Virus record (IMG/VR): IMGVR_UViG_3300036944_000325
Span: 1 to 30,560 of that record
DNA: 30,560 bases
Source of the DNA: a virus
Reading direction: 5' to 3' (one strand)
Shown: piece by piece, positions 1 through 7,852 of the stretch
How positions within the stretch are numbered: position 1 is the stretch's first letter
Layout of the letters: the number at the start of each line of letters is the position of its first letter
Notes under the pieces: generated by a model
What the model saw: only the letters and a program-made list of their open reading frames with translations
What the model was told of the DNA's origin: nothing
Database searches by the model: none
Translations under genes and position numbers: made by a program

Positions 1-2
1 TA

Positions 3-1055
3 GCGAATAAACACTACACCTACAACGGACAATCGAACATAATTAAGTTCTTCAACGGAAGCGAAATTGTCCTAAAAGATTTGTTTAGCTATCCGTCAAA
101 CCCAAACTTCGACCAACTTGGATCGATGGAGCTCACAGACTATTTCATAGATGAGGTATCCGAAGTAAGCGAAAAGGCGGTCAACATCGTTCATTCACGC
201 TGTCGTTTTAAATTGAACGAGTTCGGGTTGATTCCCAAAGGTTTTCTTTCTTGCAATCCATCAAAAGGTTGGTTGTACAACGAGTTCTACATGAAGAACA
301 ATCGCAACGAATTGCCTTCACATCGCGCCTTCGTGCAAGCGTTACCGCAGGACAATCCGTTCTTACCGGTTGCTTACATTGAATCTCTTAGACGACTTCC
401 TGAATACGACCGCAAACGTCTTTTAGAAGGGAACTGGGAGTTCGACGACGACAGCGACAAACTATTTCAAACGGAGAACTTACTTCGAATGTTTAGGAAC
501 GAAGTAATCAATGAAGGAAAGAAGTACATAACAGCCGACATAGCGCGATTCGGGAAGGATAGAACGATTATCTGCGTTTGGGAAGGACTTACTATCATTG
601 ATATAATTGAGTTGAATAGAGCAGCGTTGGACGAAGTCGTTAATCGCATACGCGTCGTAACAAATACACATAACATTTTGTTACAAGATGTCGTCTGTGA
701 CGAGGACGGAGTAGGCGGTGGAGTAGTTGATTTTCTTAAGTGTCGAGGGTTTGTCAATGGATCTAAACCAAAGCACCCACAATACCAAAATCTGAAAAGC
801 GAATGTTACTATAAACTTGCTCAATACGTCGAAGAAAACAAGGTTACTATCTTATCCAGTACGCGCAAAGAACAAATCGTTCGTGAGTTGGAAATGATTA
901 AGCGACATCGCGCGGACGTTGACGGAAAGTTGCAGGTCACACCGAAAGACGTTATTAAGAACAGAGAAGGAATATCTCCCGACGTTGCCGACGCTATAAT
1001 GATGCGTATGTATTTCGAACTGAATCCGAGTTATGGACAATATGTTGTCGGTTAG
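3..1055 (+). CDS. terL: Terminase large subunit, C-terminal part (gene split by window ends)
   Basis: This is the larger part of the DNA-packaging motor. It continues in frame from the fragment at 30274-30560, and the joined protein would be about 436 residues, normal for TerL. The Walker B-like motif YFIDEVSEV lies just downstream of the left end and would activate water for ATP hydrolysis. The C-terminal RNase H-like nuclease shows the expected acidic residues: ITADIARFGKDRT, then DEDGVGGGVVDF, then DVADAIMMR. The frame is open from base 3, so the ATG at 81 is not the true start. The gene is on the rightward strand with the replication genes, while all other virion genes are leftward. A promoter-like sequence overlaps its 3' end. 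The family assignment is firm; the packaging mode (cos or headful) cannot be read from it. Confidence 0.93.
   Translation, partial: ANKHYTYNGQSNIIKFFNGSEIVLKDLFSYPSNPNFDQLGSMELTDYFIDEVSEVSEKAVNIVHSRCRFKLNEFGLIPKGFLSCNPSKGWLYNEFYMKNNRNELPSHRAFVQALPQDNPFLPVAYIESLRRLPEYDRKRLLEGNWEFDDDSDKLFQTENLLRMFRNEVINEGKKYITADIARFGKDRTIICVWEGLTIIDIIELNRAALDEVVNRIRVVTNTHNILLQDVVCDEDGVGGGVVDFLKCRGFVNGSKPKHPQYQNLKSECYYKLAQYVEENKVTILSSTRKEQIVRELEMIKRHRADVDGKLQVTPKDVIKNREGISPDVADAIMMRMYFELNPSYGQYVVG
9..31 (+). repeat. Left copy of terminal overlap (circularity signal)
   Basis: These 23 bases match 30538-30560 at 22 positions, in the same reading frame of terL. The single difference is synonymous (tac versus tat). 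It shows that the window ends are adjacent in the real molecule, but the copies are not identical, as would be expected if the contig ends come from slightly different strains. Confidence 0.85.
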
Positions 1056-1075
1056 AATTATTTAGCATACATTTA
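1045..1075 (+). promoter_or_regulatory. Weak Bacteroidota-type promoter candidate
   Basis: TTG at 1045-1047 is followed after 20 bases by TACATTTA at 1068-1075, one mismatch from TAnnTTTG. The stretch TTTAGCATAyATTT is shared with the stronger early promoter at 24944-24973. The ATG of the next gene is only five bases further on, so a transcript starting here would be almost leaderless. Confidence 0.35.
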
Positions 1076-1079
1076 CGAA

Positions 1080-1481
1080 ATGGAAATAACTAAATGCACT
1101 AGTATTGAATGGTTAGTTAACGAGTTAAAGAAATCAAATACTTTCCATAAAATCATGCACGAATTAGGTCAATATTCTCTATCAGGTAATGAAGATATTA
1201 TTGCAAAAGCAAAAGCAATGTATAAAGAAGAAATTGAAACTACACCAATTAAATGTTCAAAAACACAAGTCGCCTTGAATTTAGGCGACTACGTTCAGAA
1301 CGAACGAGGTCAATGCGGACATTTAGCGTGGGATGATTGTTTCAACCGTTACTTGATTAGGTCAGCAACAGGGGGTAATGTCTACGCTTCGACTTATACA
1401 AAGATTGAAGAACTTCACGAAAATACTTATAACACAATCGGAACTGAGTGCCGAAGAAATCACCTTAAAAAGAAATGGTAG
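1080..1481 (+). CDS. Hypothetical protein with TSIEWLVNEL-type N-terminus
   Basis: A 133-residue protein of unknown function. Its N-terminus (CTSIEWLVNELKKS) followed by AKAMYKEEIE resembles the KQTAVE-type phage proteins, of which another copy lies at 28268-28654, so the two are probably distant paralogues. The C-terminal half (about residues 60-125) has a different character, with LGDYVQNERGQCGHLAWDD, and may be a separate small beta domain. It follows terL by 24 bases and overlaps the next gene by 7 bases, so it belongs to the same rightward transcription unit. No catalytic motif is visible. Confidence 0.75.
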   Translation: MEITKCTSIEWLVNELKKSNTFHKIMHELGQYSLSGNEDIIAKAKAMYKEEIETTPIKCSKTQVALNLGDYVQNERGQCGHLAWDDCFNRYLIRSATGGNVYASTYTKIEELHENTYNTIGTECRRNHLKKKW

Positions 1482-1735
1482 AAATAAAACTAACCAAAGA
1501 ACTATTTGAGTTTATTCGTAAATCTTGTGATGATTTTTATAAAAAAACTTATTACGATGTTACTGTTGAAGATGTCTTATTTTCTTTTTTTTGGTCAGAT
1601 GAAAATGATTTTCACGTTTATAATGATTGGGATGAAGGAGAAGGAAACGACCCATTTTGGAACAAAGAAAAAAATGAACATTCAGCAATATCATTTATAA
1701 AATTAATGTGCGAACAAATACAAAAAAGAATATGA
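1475..1735 (+). CDS. Hypothetical acidic protein
   Basis: An 86-residue acidic protein, rich in aromatic residues (FFWSDENDFHVYNDWDEG in the middle). It is not recognised. It overlaps the preceding gene by 7 bases and the next gene by an ATGA junction at 1732-1735, which supports translational coupling. Its codons are more AT-rich than those of terL, suggesting a later addition to this accessory stretch. The overlapping frame at 1506-1700 is judged a shadow. Confidence 0.65.
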   Translation: MVEIKLTKELFEFIRKSCDDFYKKTYYDVTVEDVLFSFFWSDENDFHVYNDWDEGEGNDPFWNKEKNEHSAISFIKLMCEQIQKRI

Positions 1736-1944
1736 AACAAACACCACTATACGAGTCGCTCAAAATGACTTATGATCGTGAGCGCGAAATCGTTAATTCA
1801 ATCGCAACCTACTTCCAACAGGGAAAGATTCTCGGAGATATTCTTTTGGAGCTTTCACAACGGAAAGACTTGAACGCAAAAGAGAAAATCTACTTAGCGT
1901 TAATGATTGGTTCGATGATGTCTAAAACAAACGAAGAAAATTAA
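1732..1944 (+). CDS. Hypothetical small helical protein
   Basis: A 70-residue protein beginning MKQTPLYESLKMTYDRE, followed by a predicted helix and a Leu-rich stretch (ILGDILLELSQ). The start at 1732 is preferred over the upstream in-frame ATG at 1708 because it overlaps the preceding TGA as ATGA. It is likely a single helical bundle; function unknown. It lies in a run of small genes between terL and the operon terminator. Confidence 0.65.
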   Translation: MKQTPLYESLKMTYDREREIVNSIATYFQQGKILGDILLELSQRKDLNAKEKIYLALMIGSMMSKTNEEN

Positions 1945-1967
1945 CTAAACCTAAAACCATAAATCAA

Positions 1968-2567
1968 ATGAAAGAACTTAAATTTCTACTACCAAAAGAC
2001 ATACTCAAAAAAGAAGAACTTGAACTTTATATCGAAGAAAATAAAGACAAGAAAATTCCAAACAAAGATGTTGAAGTAACACTTCACATTCAATTTGATA
2101 TTGACTGTCTAAAAAAAGATATTGCTTATTTTGAACGTCACTATGGAAGACCAGTAAGCGAGGATGAATTTATTAAAAAACACGTGACGGATGGGTATAT
2201 CAGATACATACTTGACAGTTACGAATTTGTTGGTGTGTTTGATAATAACAAAAGATTTGTCGGTAAAATGTACGAGGCGCAAAAACAATTTATTGATGCG
2301 TTAGACAAATTAGAATTTTTTGAAAAGATAGAAAACGAAATGTATAATTATTTTGACAATCGTTTTGACAATCTTGATTTTAGAAATCTTTATCAAAAAC
2401 GAGATGGTATTTATAGAGGTTACCGAATACCACCGCTTAACGATCCATTTTACGACAAAAGAATGTTAGGTCAATTGGTTAATGGAAATTTGATAATGAC
2501 TACAAAAGAATACCACAATCAAATTAGAAAAATTAAAAAACAATTAAATGCCACAAAGCAAAACTAA
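1968..2567 (+). CDS. Hypothetical protein
   Basis: A 199-residue charged protein that starts after an A-rich leader (cataaatcaaATG), the usual Bacteroidota initiation context. It is rich in Lys, Asp, Phe and Tyr, with long predicted helices and no membrane segment. No recognised domain. Its codon use is strongly AT-rich. Its last 20 bases overlap the ribbon-helix-helix gene. A role in host takeover would fit its place among variable accessory genes, but that is a guess from position only. Confidence 0.7.
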   Translation: MKELKFLLPKDILKKEELELYIEENKDKKIPNKDVEVTLHIQFDIDCLKKDIAYFERHYGRPVSEDEFIKKHVTDGYIRYILDSYEFVGVFDNNKRFVGKMYEAQKQFIDALDKLEFFEKIENEMYNYFDNRFDNLDFRNLYQKRDGIYRGYRIPPLNDPFYDKRMLGQLVNGNLIMTTKEYHNQIRKIKKQLNATKQN

Positions 2568-2724
2568 GAAAGGAATTTGCGTGTACTTACACAAGGACTT
2601 GTGGAATGAGATAGACGAAAAACGAGGTGAGAATAGTCGTAACACTTTTTTAAGTGAAGCAATTGAGTTCTCTTTGAAGTTCTACATTCCAGAATCTAAA
2701 GTAAAATTGAAAGAACAAAAGTAG
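2548..2724 (+). CDS. Small ribbon-helix-helix DNA-binding protein
   Basis: A 58-residue protein beginning MPQSKTKKGICVYLHKDLWN. Residues 9-15 form a short beta strand (GICVYLH), followed by helix 1 (KDLWNEIDEKRGE), a turn (NSR) and helix 2 (NTFLSEAIEFSL). This is the MetJ/Arc-type ribbon-helix-helix layout, in which a dimer inserts a two-stranded ribbon into the major groove. It is the last gene of the rightward operon and overlaps the preceding gene by 20 bases. It could be the repressor or modulator of one of the dyad sites in this genome, but which one is unknown. Its 3' end overlaps the end of the convergent spanin-like gene by 29 bases. Confidence 0.65.
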   Translation: MPQSKTKKGICVYLHKDLWNEIDEKRGENSRNTFLSEAIEFSLKFYIPESKVKLKEQK

Positions 2725-3271
2725 AAAGAACAGCTACGGAAGAACTAACAAATAAGGCGCGGTTTCTGCGCTTTTTTTGTTTGTCTAACTTTTTCTTTTC
2801 AACGTTTAGAGTGTTTATTTCTCCGGTTAATACATCTGCCTTCTGTTCATAAGCAACGACCACTTCTTGTAAGTTGTCAATCTTTCTCGCTTCGATGTTT
2901 AATTGTTCTTTCAAGTTGTCAATAACGAGCGAATCAGACGTAATAACGCTATCGCAGGAGTTCACTAACGTGATAACATCAATGCGAGTAATAGTATCGC
3001 GAATAAGGACATTATTACGACGTACTCGATAGGTGACTTTGGTTGTAAGTTGCAAGTTTTCATAATAAGTAAGTTGTTCTTTTAGTTCGATTGTTTCTTC
3101 AAGAAGCATTTGGTATTCTCCAGCGTTGTAATTTATGATGCTATCTTGTTTTTGAAGTTCAGTTGTTGCGTTTTTTGCAACACTTCGCCCCCATATGTTC
3201 CAACAAAGCACCAACCAAAGGATTGACGTTCCAATAAACAACAAGATTGCAGCGAGTATATTTCTATTCAT
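2696..3271 (-). CDS. Spanin-like membrane protein with central coiled coil
   Basis: A 191-residue protein. It has an N-terminal membrane segment (residues 4-26, ILAAILLFIGTSILWLVLCW), a long central region with heptad-like repeats (about 40-160) and a second hydrophobic segment at the extreme C-terminus (about 171-190). An N-terminal anchor plus periplasmic coiled coil is the layout of inner-membrane spanins; the second segment is less usual. It is the last gene of the lysis cassette and overlaps the phosphoesterase by ATGA. Its last codons run through the terminator of the opposite operon and into the 3' end of the ribbon-helix-helix gene. It could instead be a generic phage membrane protein. 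Confidence 0.55.
   Translation of the reverse strand: MNRNILAAILLFIGTSILWLVLCWNIWGRSVAKNATTELQKQDSIINYNAGEYQMLLEETIELKEQLTYYENLQLTTKVTYRVRRNNVLIRDTITRIDVITLVNSCDSVITSDSLVIDNLKEQLNIEARKIDNLQEVVVAYEQKADVLTGEINTLNVEKKKLDKQKKRRNRALFVSSSVAVLSTFVLSILL
2751..2779 (+). terminator. Intrinsic terminator of the rightward operon
   Basis: GCGC at 2757-2760 pairs with GCGC at 2768-2771 across a 7-base loop, extended outward by a G-U and two A-U pairs, and is followed by seven T at 2772-2778. It lies 27 bases after the ribbon-helix-helix stop codon. On the opposite strand the U-tract is weak. The hairpin also encodes part of the C-terminus of the convergent leftward gene. Confidence 0.75.
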
Positions 3272-4266
3272 AAGATTCTTCCTTCGTGTATGCGGTAATT
3301 GTGAACGCTGAAACCACCATTCGCTCCTTTATTGACTATGGCAAATCCGTGATTGTATTTTGAATAAGGGTTGTAGTCTGGAGAAAGTTCGCTCAAACAT
3401 CCGACACCCCAACACGTTATAAACTTTCCGTTAGCATCGCGCTCGTTATGTTCAGCCGTTTGGTGGTGATGTCCGCACATCGCGGACACCTTAGTCTTCA
3501 TAAACAAACCTCGTGCTACGTTTACCGACGGAAGGAATTGCTTTCCAAATTCATGCCCGTGAAAGATTGAAAGTTTGCCGATATTCAGTTTGCTCTTTCC
3601 GTCAATCCATTTCACGTCGTGTTTGTCGCAATGCGTCAACGTTGGAAAATCAAACGCATCAATGTCGAACAATTCGGGTGCTTTGATACGCATATAACGC
3701 CAGTAACGTTCTTCGTGGTTTCCTTCTTTATAATAGATATTCGCGTTTGGAAATGTGTGACGAAGCGAAGCTAAGAATTGACGGATTGAATACAACTCGT
3801 CTTTAAATTTACGCTTTCGTGGATCCTTTACAAAGTCTGAAATCATATGACAGTCCAAAGCATCTCCATTCAAAACAATTGAATCACACCCCTGTTTGAT
3901 GCCTTCGTTAATAGCGCACTCAATAGCTTCGTTGTCTTGGTATGGAAAGTGCAAATCGCAAAGAATCAAAAACTTATTACCCTTCAATTCAACGTGTCTG
4001 CGTTTCTTCGCATAAGATTTTGGTAGTGCATAAGGGTTGGAAGGTCGGGATGCTGTGTCAATCAATTCTTTTTGTGTGTTATGTTTACGACTTTTTGCTC
4101 CCATTTTACCGCGAACGCGACGAACATAATTGCGTGCGTGTTCTTGCGTTTGAAATGCTTCTGGATATTCTTCGAAAAGTTTTGTCGCTAAAGAGTGCGA
4201 TGGAGCGTCGGGAAATTTGCTACAAATCTCCGCTGCTATCTTGCGTGCTTCCGTTTGATGCGCCAT
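3268..4266 (-). CDS. Calcineurin-like metallophosphoesterase
   Basis: A 332-residue metallophosphoesterase with the full motif set: DLH (D104, H106), NGDALD (about 133-138), GNHE (182-185), FHGHE (235-239) and GHHH (265-268). The two-metal centre would hydrolyse phosphoesters; the substrate cannot be told from sequence. An N-terminal extension of about 90 residues is basic and helical (ARNYVRRVRGKMGAKSRK) and may bind nucleic acid. The ATG at 4266 is preferred, since the longer frame from 4293 begins with TTG. It lies between the holin-like and spanin-like genes, overlapping both, which is an odd place for an enzyme of nucleic-acid type and may reflect late expression only. Confidence 0.85.
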   Translation of the reverse strand: MAHQTEARKIAAEICSKFPDAPSHSLATKLFEEYPEAFQTQEHARNYVRRVRGKMGAKSRKHNTQKELIDTASRPSNPYALPKSYAKKRRHVELKGNKFLILCDLHFPYQDNEAIECAINEGIKQGCDSIVLNGDALDCHMISDFVKDPRKRKFKDELYSIRQFLASLRHTFPNANIYYKEGNHEERYWRYMRIKAPELFDIDAFDFPTLTHCDKHDVKWIDGKSKLNIGKLSIFHGHEFGKQFLPSVNVARGLFMKTKVSAMCGHHHQTAEHNERDANGKFITCWGVGCLSELSPDYNPYSKYNHGFAIVNKGANGGFSVHNYRIHEGRIL

Positions 4267-4483
4267 TTGATTTTGATTTAGTAAATCGTTCAATCACAGT
4301 ACCACCAAACAATCCACCTGTCAACAACGCGAGTGTGTCGAACATCGCGATAGGACAAATGTAGGTTGTAAAAGTAGCCACATAGCTGAAAACGATTAGG
4401 TTAATTGTCACAAATATAGCAACAATTCGTTTCGAACTAACTTTTGAACACGATGTTAACAAAGATTTTAACCATTCTTTCAT
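4220..4483 (-). CDS. Holin-like protein with two membrane segments
   Basis: An 87-residue protein with two hydrophobic segments (about 19-41 and 45-65) and a short polar, Ser/Asn-rich C-terminal tail (SKSNGASNGSTQDSSGDL). Size and topology fit a class II-type holin, which would permeabilise the membrane for the lysozyme encoded just upstream. It starts at an ATG that overlaps the end of the XhlA-like gene and overlaps the start of the phosphoesterase. Assignment rests on topology and position. Confidence 0.6.
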   Translation of the reverse strand: MKEWLKSLLTSCSKVSSKRIVAIFVTINLIVFSYVATFTTYICPIAMFDTLALLTGGLFGGTVIERFTKSKSNGASNGSTQDSSGDL

Positions 4484-4728
4484 AATAGCTTCAAGATGAA
4501 CTGAACAATTAACCCACCAACGACACCAGCAGCCGTTGCAATACCACCTAAACGAGCAACCTGCAAACGTTGGTTTTGAATATACTTGTCGTGCTTCTGA
4601 ACCTTACTCACAAGACCTTCTATTTTCATTTCATCGTCACCGATAAGAACGTGATAGATTCTATCAATCTTCTTGTTCATCTCTTGTAGTTCCTCGTGTA
4701 TCAAAGCAATCTCGTTTTCGGTGTTCAT
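4480..4728 (-). CDS. XhlA-like coiled-coil membrane protein (lysis-associated)
   Basis: An 82-residue protein. Residues 1-30 form an amphipathic helix (NEIALIHEELQEMNKKIDRI) and residues about 58-80 a single C-terminal membrane segment with small residues (GGIATAAGVVGGLIVQFIL). This matches the hemolysin XhlA layout found beside holins and endolysins. It lies between lysozyme and holin-like genes in the lysis cassette. It probably acts with the downstream holin candidate; which of the two makes the membrane lesion is uncertain. Confidence 0.6.
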   Translation of the reverse strand: MNTENEIALIHEELQEMNKKIDRIYHVLIGDDEMKIEGLVSKVQKHDKYIQNQRLQVARLGGIATAAGVVGGLIVQFILKLL

Positions 4729-4748
4729 GTCTTAAAATATAATTCTCG

Positions 4749-5195
4749 TTATGCTTTAAAATATAGTTGTATCTCAGCTTCACGACGCTTCACCAATCCT
4801 GCAAGAACCTTACCACCGCCTTTGTTCCATAAACGAAACGAATCGGCAATGGTTGGATCGTTAGGATTGATGTTTAACTTTTTGAATACAGAAGAGCGTT
4901 TGAAACCACTTGTTCCGATGTTGTACGCAAGTGAAACACACGCACTAAATTGATTGTCTGTGAGTGGTTTCTGAATGAATGGTTCAATCGTTACTGCGAA
5001 TTGGTCAATGATAAATTTAGCTAATTCCTCAGCACGTTGTTGAGTTATCACGTCGCCTTCCTTAACCTTCATTCCGTTCTCATAGAAAGTGTTACCGTAG
5101 CCAATAGTCCACACGTTAGCAGGACACTTATAAGCCTTCAATCGACAACCTTCGAACTTCTTGATTAGTGCGTAACCCTCAGCGTTAACTTTCAT
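4749..5195 (-). CDS. Endolysin, T4-type lysozyme (glycoside hydrolase family 24)
   Basis: A 148-residue muramidase. The catalytic signature is plain: KKFEGCRLKAY with E15, then C24 in the position often held by Asp, then T30 in VWTIGYG, giving the E-x8-(D/C)-x5-T pattern. Later conserved segments are LTDNQFSACVSLAYNIG and GLVKRREAE. It cleaves the MurNAc-GlcNAc bond of peptidoglycan. No signal peptide or signal anchor is present, so it needs a holin to reach the wall. It is followed by the two holin-like genes, and its start overlaps the small basic gene upstream by 11 bases. Confidence 0.92.
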   Translation of the reverse strand: MKVNAEGYALIKKFEGCRLKAYKCPANVWTIGYGNTFYENGMKVKEGDVITQQRAEELAKFIIDQFAVTIEPFIQKPLTDNQFSACVSLAYNIGTSGFKRSSVFKKLNINPNDPTIADSFRLWNKGGGKVLAGLVKRREAEIQLYFKA

Positions 5196-5301
5196 TGCTC
5201 AATTTCTTTATTTGTTTTTCTTTTTTTGCAAGGTACTTACGAAACTTTTCTTCGTAAATCTTTTGCTTAACCATGTCTTTTTTTCGTCCCCTTGTTGCCA
5301 T
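5185..5301 (-). CDS. Small basic hypothetical protein
   Basis: A 38-residue, very Lys/Arg-rich predicted helix (begins MATRGRKKDMVKQKIYEEKF). It has its own ATG, sits 16 bases after the connector gene and overlaps the lysozyme start by 11 bases, so translation could couple to the lysozyme. Function unknown; it may be only a leader peptide for lysozyme expression. Confidence 0.5.
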   Translation of the reverse strand: MATRGRKKDMVKQKIYEEKFRKYLAKKEKQIKKLSNES

Positions 5302-5317
5302 TCAGTTTTTGTTTTAG

Positions 5318-5890
5318 TTATCTTAACCAACCAAGCCCTGGTCTTCTGTATTCGTAAGGCATACGGTCGCGGCCCGAACTAATCTCGAAAGCGTTTGACG
5401 GATAAACATTTGTTTGCGACCAAATTTGATTCGTTGTGTTTGTTGTGTACTCTGGAAAGTCTGCGCTATTGTGACACAAATAATCGACCATTCTTTGCGT
5501 GTAAAACATCGCTTGTTGACGTGCTTGGTCGCGGTAGTTTTGCAAGTCCGTTTGACTAATTGGTGTAGTGTCTTCGCTTGTGCGAATAACAAGACTTCCG
5601 TTATCCGTTTTAACGTACAAATGCGGAAGCACTTCGTACATCGTCCACCACATAACCATACGACGCAAGTAATTGTCAAGAAGGGTTGCGTATGCGCCCG
5701 TAATATCGTCGTTGACAACGTCTTCTTTGATGCGATTATAAAGGTCAGTTCCTAAATACAATTGCGCATACTTGTCTTGTGAAAGATAGATTGCAGGGTA
5801 CATCAAAAGTGGGTCAACGCTTCCGTTAATCCAAGTATATTTCTTTATGTAATTTTCGTCAATGAGTAGAACTTCGGGTTGTAGTGCCAT
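5318..5890 (-). CDS. Probable head-tail connector/adaptor protein
   Basis: A 190-residue acidic protein. The first 100 residues are helical with conserved-looking aromatic residues (YPAIYLSQDKYAQLYLGTDLY, then MVMWWTMYEVLPHLY), resembling gp6-type connector proteins that dock under the portal. The C-terminal part (YPSNAFEISSGRDRMPY) looks like an extended arm. It is directly downstream of the portal gene with a 5-base gap, the typical place for a connector. Assignment is by position, size and general fold, not by a diagnostic motif. Confidence 0.55.
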   Translation of the reverse strand: MALQPEVLLIDENYIKKYTWINGSVDPLLMYPAIYLSQDKYAQLYLGTDLYNRIKEDVVNDDITGAYATLLDNYLRRMVMWWTMYEVLPHLYVKTDNGSLVIRTSEDTTPISQTDLQNYRDQARQQAMFYTQRMVDYLCHNSADFPEYTTNTTNQIWSQTNVYPSNAFEISSGRDRMPYEYRRPGLGWLR

Positions 5891-5895
5891 AATGT

Positions 5896-7851
5896 TTATT
5901 TATATTTTAATGATGCTCTATTCGGCATATCGTTAGGACGAACCGCTTCTTGTCCTTTTGGAAATAATTCATTTGCAACACCGCCTGTTACAACTCTGTC
6001 GTTGTTCAATCCGTCGTTTGGAAGGAAGCGACCTTTCTCTCTTTTGCGTACAAATACTTTTCTGAACCAAGCGTGGCGACAATAGACACCGCCCTTATAT
6101 TTCCAAATATTTATTGTGCTTGAACCGCTCGCTGCAAACTCGCTATTTACTCCGTCATCACCCATTTTTATGATGTCTTCGTAACGGAATAAAGCTCCGT
6201 CTTTTGATAGCGCAACCATTTCTTGACAGAAATCGCGTGTTACAATTTCTCCGTCTTTGTATGTGAAATTCTTTGAGTAGTAGTAACGTACTTTATACAA
6301 TCCTGTGTCTAAAGAATCACTTCTTTCATCGGGGTTTGAATAACCGCGAACGCTCATAAACTCAGTACGATATTTTTCTTCGCCTTCTGGATTAGTTACT
6401 TCTTCGTCAGAAATCAACTCCCATTCTTCTTCGTTGATGTATTCAGCCTTTTCGCGTAGGTGTGCAACCCACGCTTCACCTTCTTCTTTGCTTATCTTAA
6501 CACCCGCATCCTTTTGCTTCGTCTTCGCTACAACTTTTTTTTTTTGAGCGGACAATTTAGCCACCGCGTCGCCACTTGTTTGAAACATTGACTTCGCAAC
6601 CTCAACATCAAGACCTAAGAATTGAACTAAGAATACAATTGCTTGTTCCTGCGTTAGCGTTCCAAGTCCAACCGCTGCAACAATTTCTAAAGCGGATGCG
6701 ATTTGCGCTCCGTTGTAAGTTACGTCGCTCACCTTTTCGCCTGTTGCTGTTGGTGTTTCTGTCACGTCTGTTGAAGGTACGTCTATTACTTCGGTAGGTG
6801 CGTTAGAATCGACTGCAACTCCGTCTTCAAAGATAGAGTTCATCTCTATATTTACGTCGCCTAAAATCGGTGTAAATACTTCTTCGATAATTCGTTGGTA
6901 TGGACGTATTACTTGCGTGTTGAATATCTCTAAACCTACCAACATTTCGTCCTTATTGCTTCCGAATCCTGTTGTGTCGCGTATGCCGTGAATCAATGGA
7001 GACACAACGCGGTGTCCAACCATGATTTGCTTCGCTGTTTCTTCTGATAAAAATTGATATTGCTTGTCTGCGTCCGATAAAGGAAACGATTCAATCTGTG
7101 GAGCGCGAGCAGGATCTTCGTTGAACGTCATTAAGAACTTACCAGCGTTACTTGCACCACTCAAACGTGTTTCCCACTCACGACGAATAGCTTCGCGTTC
7201 TTCTTTCTGAGGAATGCCGTTTAAGAAGTTTATAATGAATGAAGGGAACAAGCCATTCAAAATATTATTGACGTGATAAAGCCCCATTTGATAAGACAAT
7301 TCAACGTAATTCAATGCACCGAAGTAGTCGGGCTTTGGATAGTAAACACTTCCTGCACTCATTCCGTGCGCGTAAATAACTTGACGCGGTTGTTCTTGCG
7401 CAATGGACGGATTGAACGCAGGAATAAATTCGGGTTTACCTCTTTTGCTTCGCGTGTTTGCCCAGTCTTTCGAGTAAAAAATTCCTGTAATGTCGTCTTC
7501 TTCTTTGTCGTATGCAAGGCGACAATTCTCGAAAGGTAGGTGGTTAATTTGTACAACGCGAGTGAAGTCCATTGACCAAATTACTTCGGCTACAAACGCG
7601 CCTTGAAGTTTTAAGTCGAAGGCGATACCTTGCAACGCATTGTCGAGAATTGTACCCGTTCCTTGTCCTTCAATCATATACGCTATTGAGTTAGTCAACG
7701 CGTTATGTATTGGTGAATTGTGAAAGAGATTCAGCAAATAATTTGGGTATAAATTATTAGAACCGTAGTCAATCCAACCCGCGCGATTCTCTTTCTCGAT
7801 CGCTTCAACTGGTTGGTATGCTGATAAGTTAATTGCTTGAATGTTGCTCAT
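5896..7851 (-). CDS. Portal protein with long C-terminal extension
   Basis: A 651-residue protein. Residues about 1-370 read as a portal: an N-terminal segment before the clip and stem (WIDYGSNNLYPNYLLNLF), the LSYQMGLYHVNNILNGLFPSF helix region, and VSPLIHGIRDTTGFGSNKDEM followed by a long helix. The dodecameric portal is the packaging and ejection channel. Residues about 370-440 are Thr/Ala-rich and helical, then a Lys-rich linker leads to a separate C-terminal domain (about 470-651) with DTGLYKVRYYYSKN, IWKYKGGVYCRHAWFRKVF and RPNDMPNRASLKY. I have the impression that this last domain also occurs with portal or MuF-type proteins of other Bacteroidota phages. An A11 run in the linker does not open a useful alternative frame. 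Confidence 0.8.
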   Translation of the reverse strand: MSNIQAINLSAYQPVEAIEKENRAGWIDYGSNNLYPNYLLNLFHNSPIHNALTNSIAYMIEGQGTGTILDNALQGIAFDLKLQGAFVAEVIWSMDFTRVVQINHLPFENCRLAYDKEEDDITGIFYSKDWANTRSKRGKPEFIPAFNPSIAQEQPRQVIYAHGMSAGSVYYPKPDYFGALNYVELSYQMGLYHVNNILNGLFPSFIINFLNGIPQKEEREAIRREWETRLSGASNAGKFLMTFNEDPARAPQIESFPLSDADKQYQFLSEETAKQIMVGHRVVSPLIHGIRDTTGFGSNKDEMLVGLEIFNTQVIRPYQRIIEEVFTPILGDVNIEMNSIFEDGVAVDSNAPTEVIDVPSTDVTETPTATGEKVSDVTYNGAQIASALEIVAAVGLGTLTQEQAIVFLVQFLGLDVEVAKSMFQTSGDAVAKLSAQKKKVVAKTKQKDAGVKISKEEGEAWVAHLREKAEYINEEEWELISDEEVTNPEGEEKYRTEFMSVRGYSNPDERSDSLDTGLYKVRYYYSKNFTYKDGEIVTRDFCQEMVALSKDGALFRYEDIIKMGDDGVNSEFAASGSSTINIWKYKGGVYCRHAWFRKVFVRKREKGRFLPNDGLNNDRVVTGGVANELFPKGQEAVRPNDMPNRASLKYK

Positions 7852-7852
7852 A

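Noticed and set aside
1506-1700. 64-residue frame overlapping 1475-1735
   Set aside because: Low-complexity Met/Ile/Lys text from an AT-rich gene; the other frame is coupled at both ends to neighbours.
6534-6546. T11/A11 run in the portal gene as a second frameshift site
   Set aside because: On the leftward strand the -1 frame stops almost at once and the +1 frame stops after about a dozen codons, so no useful product follows.
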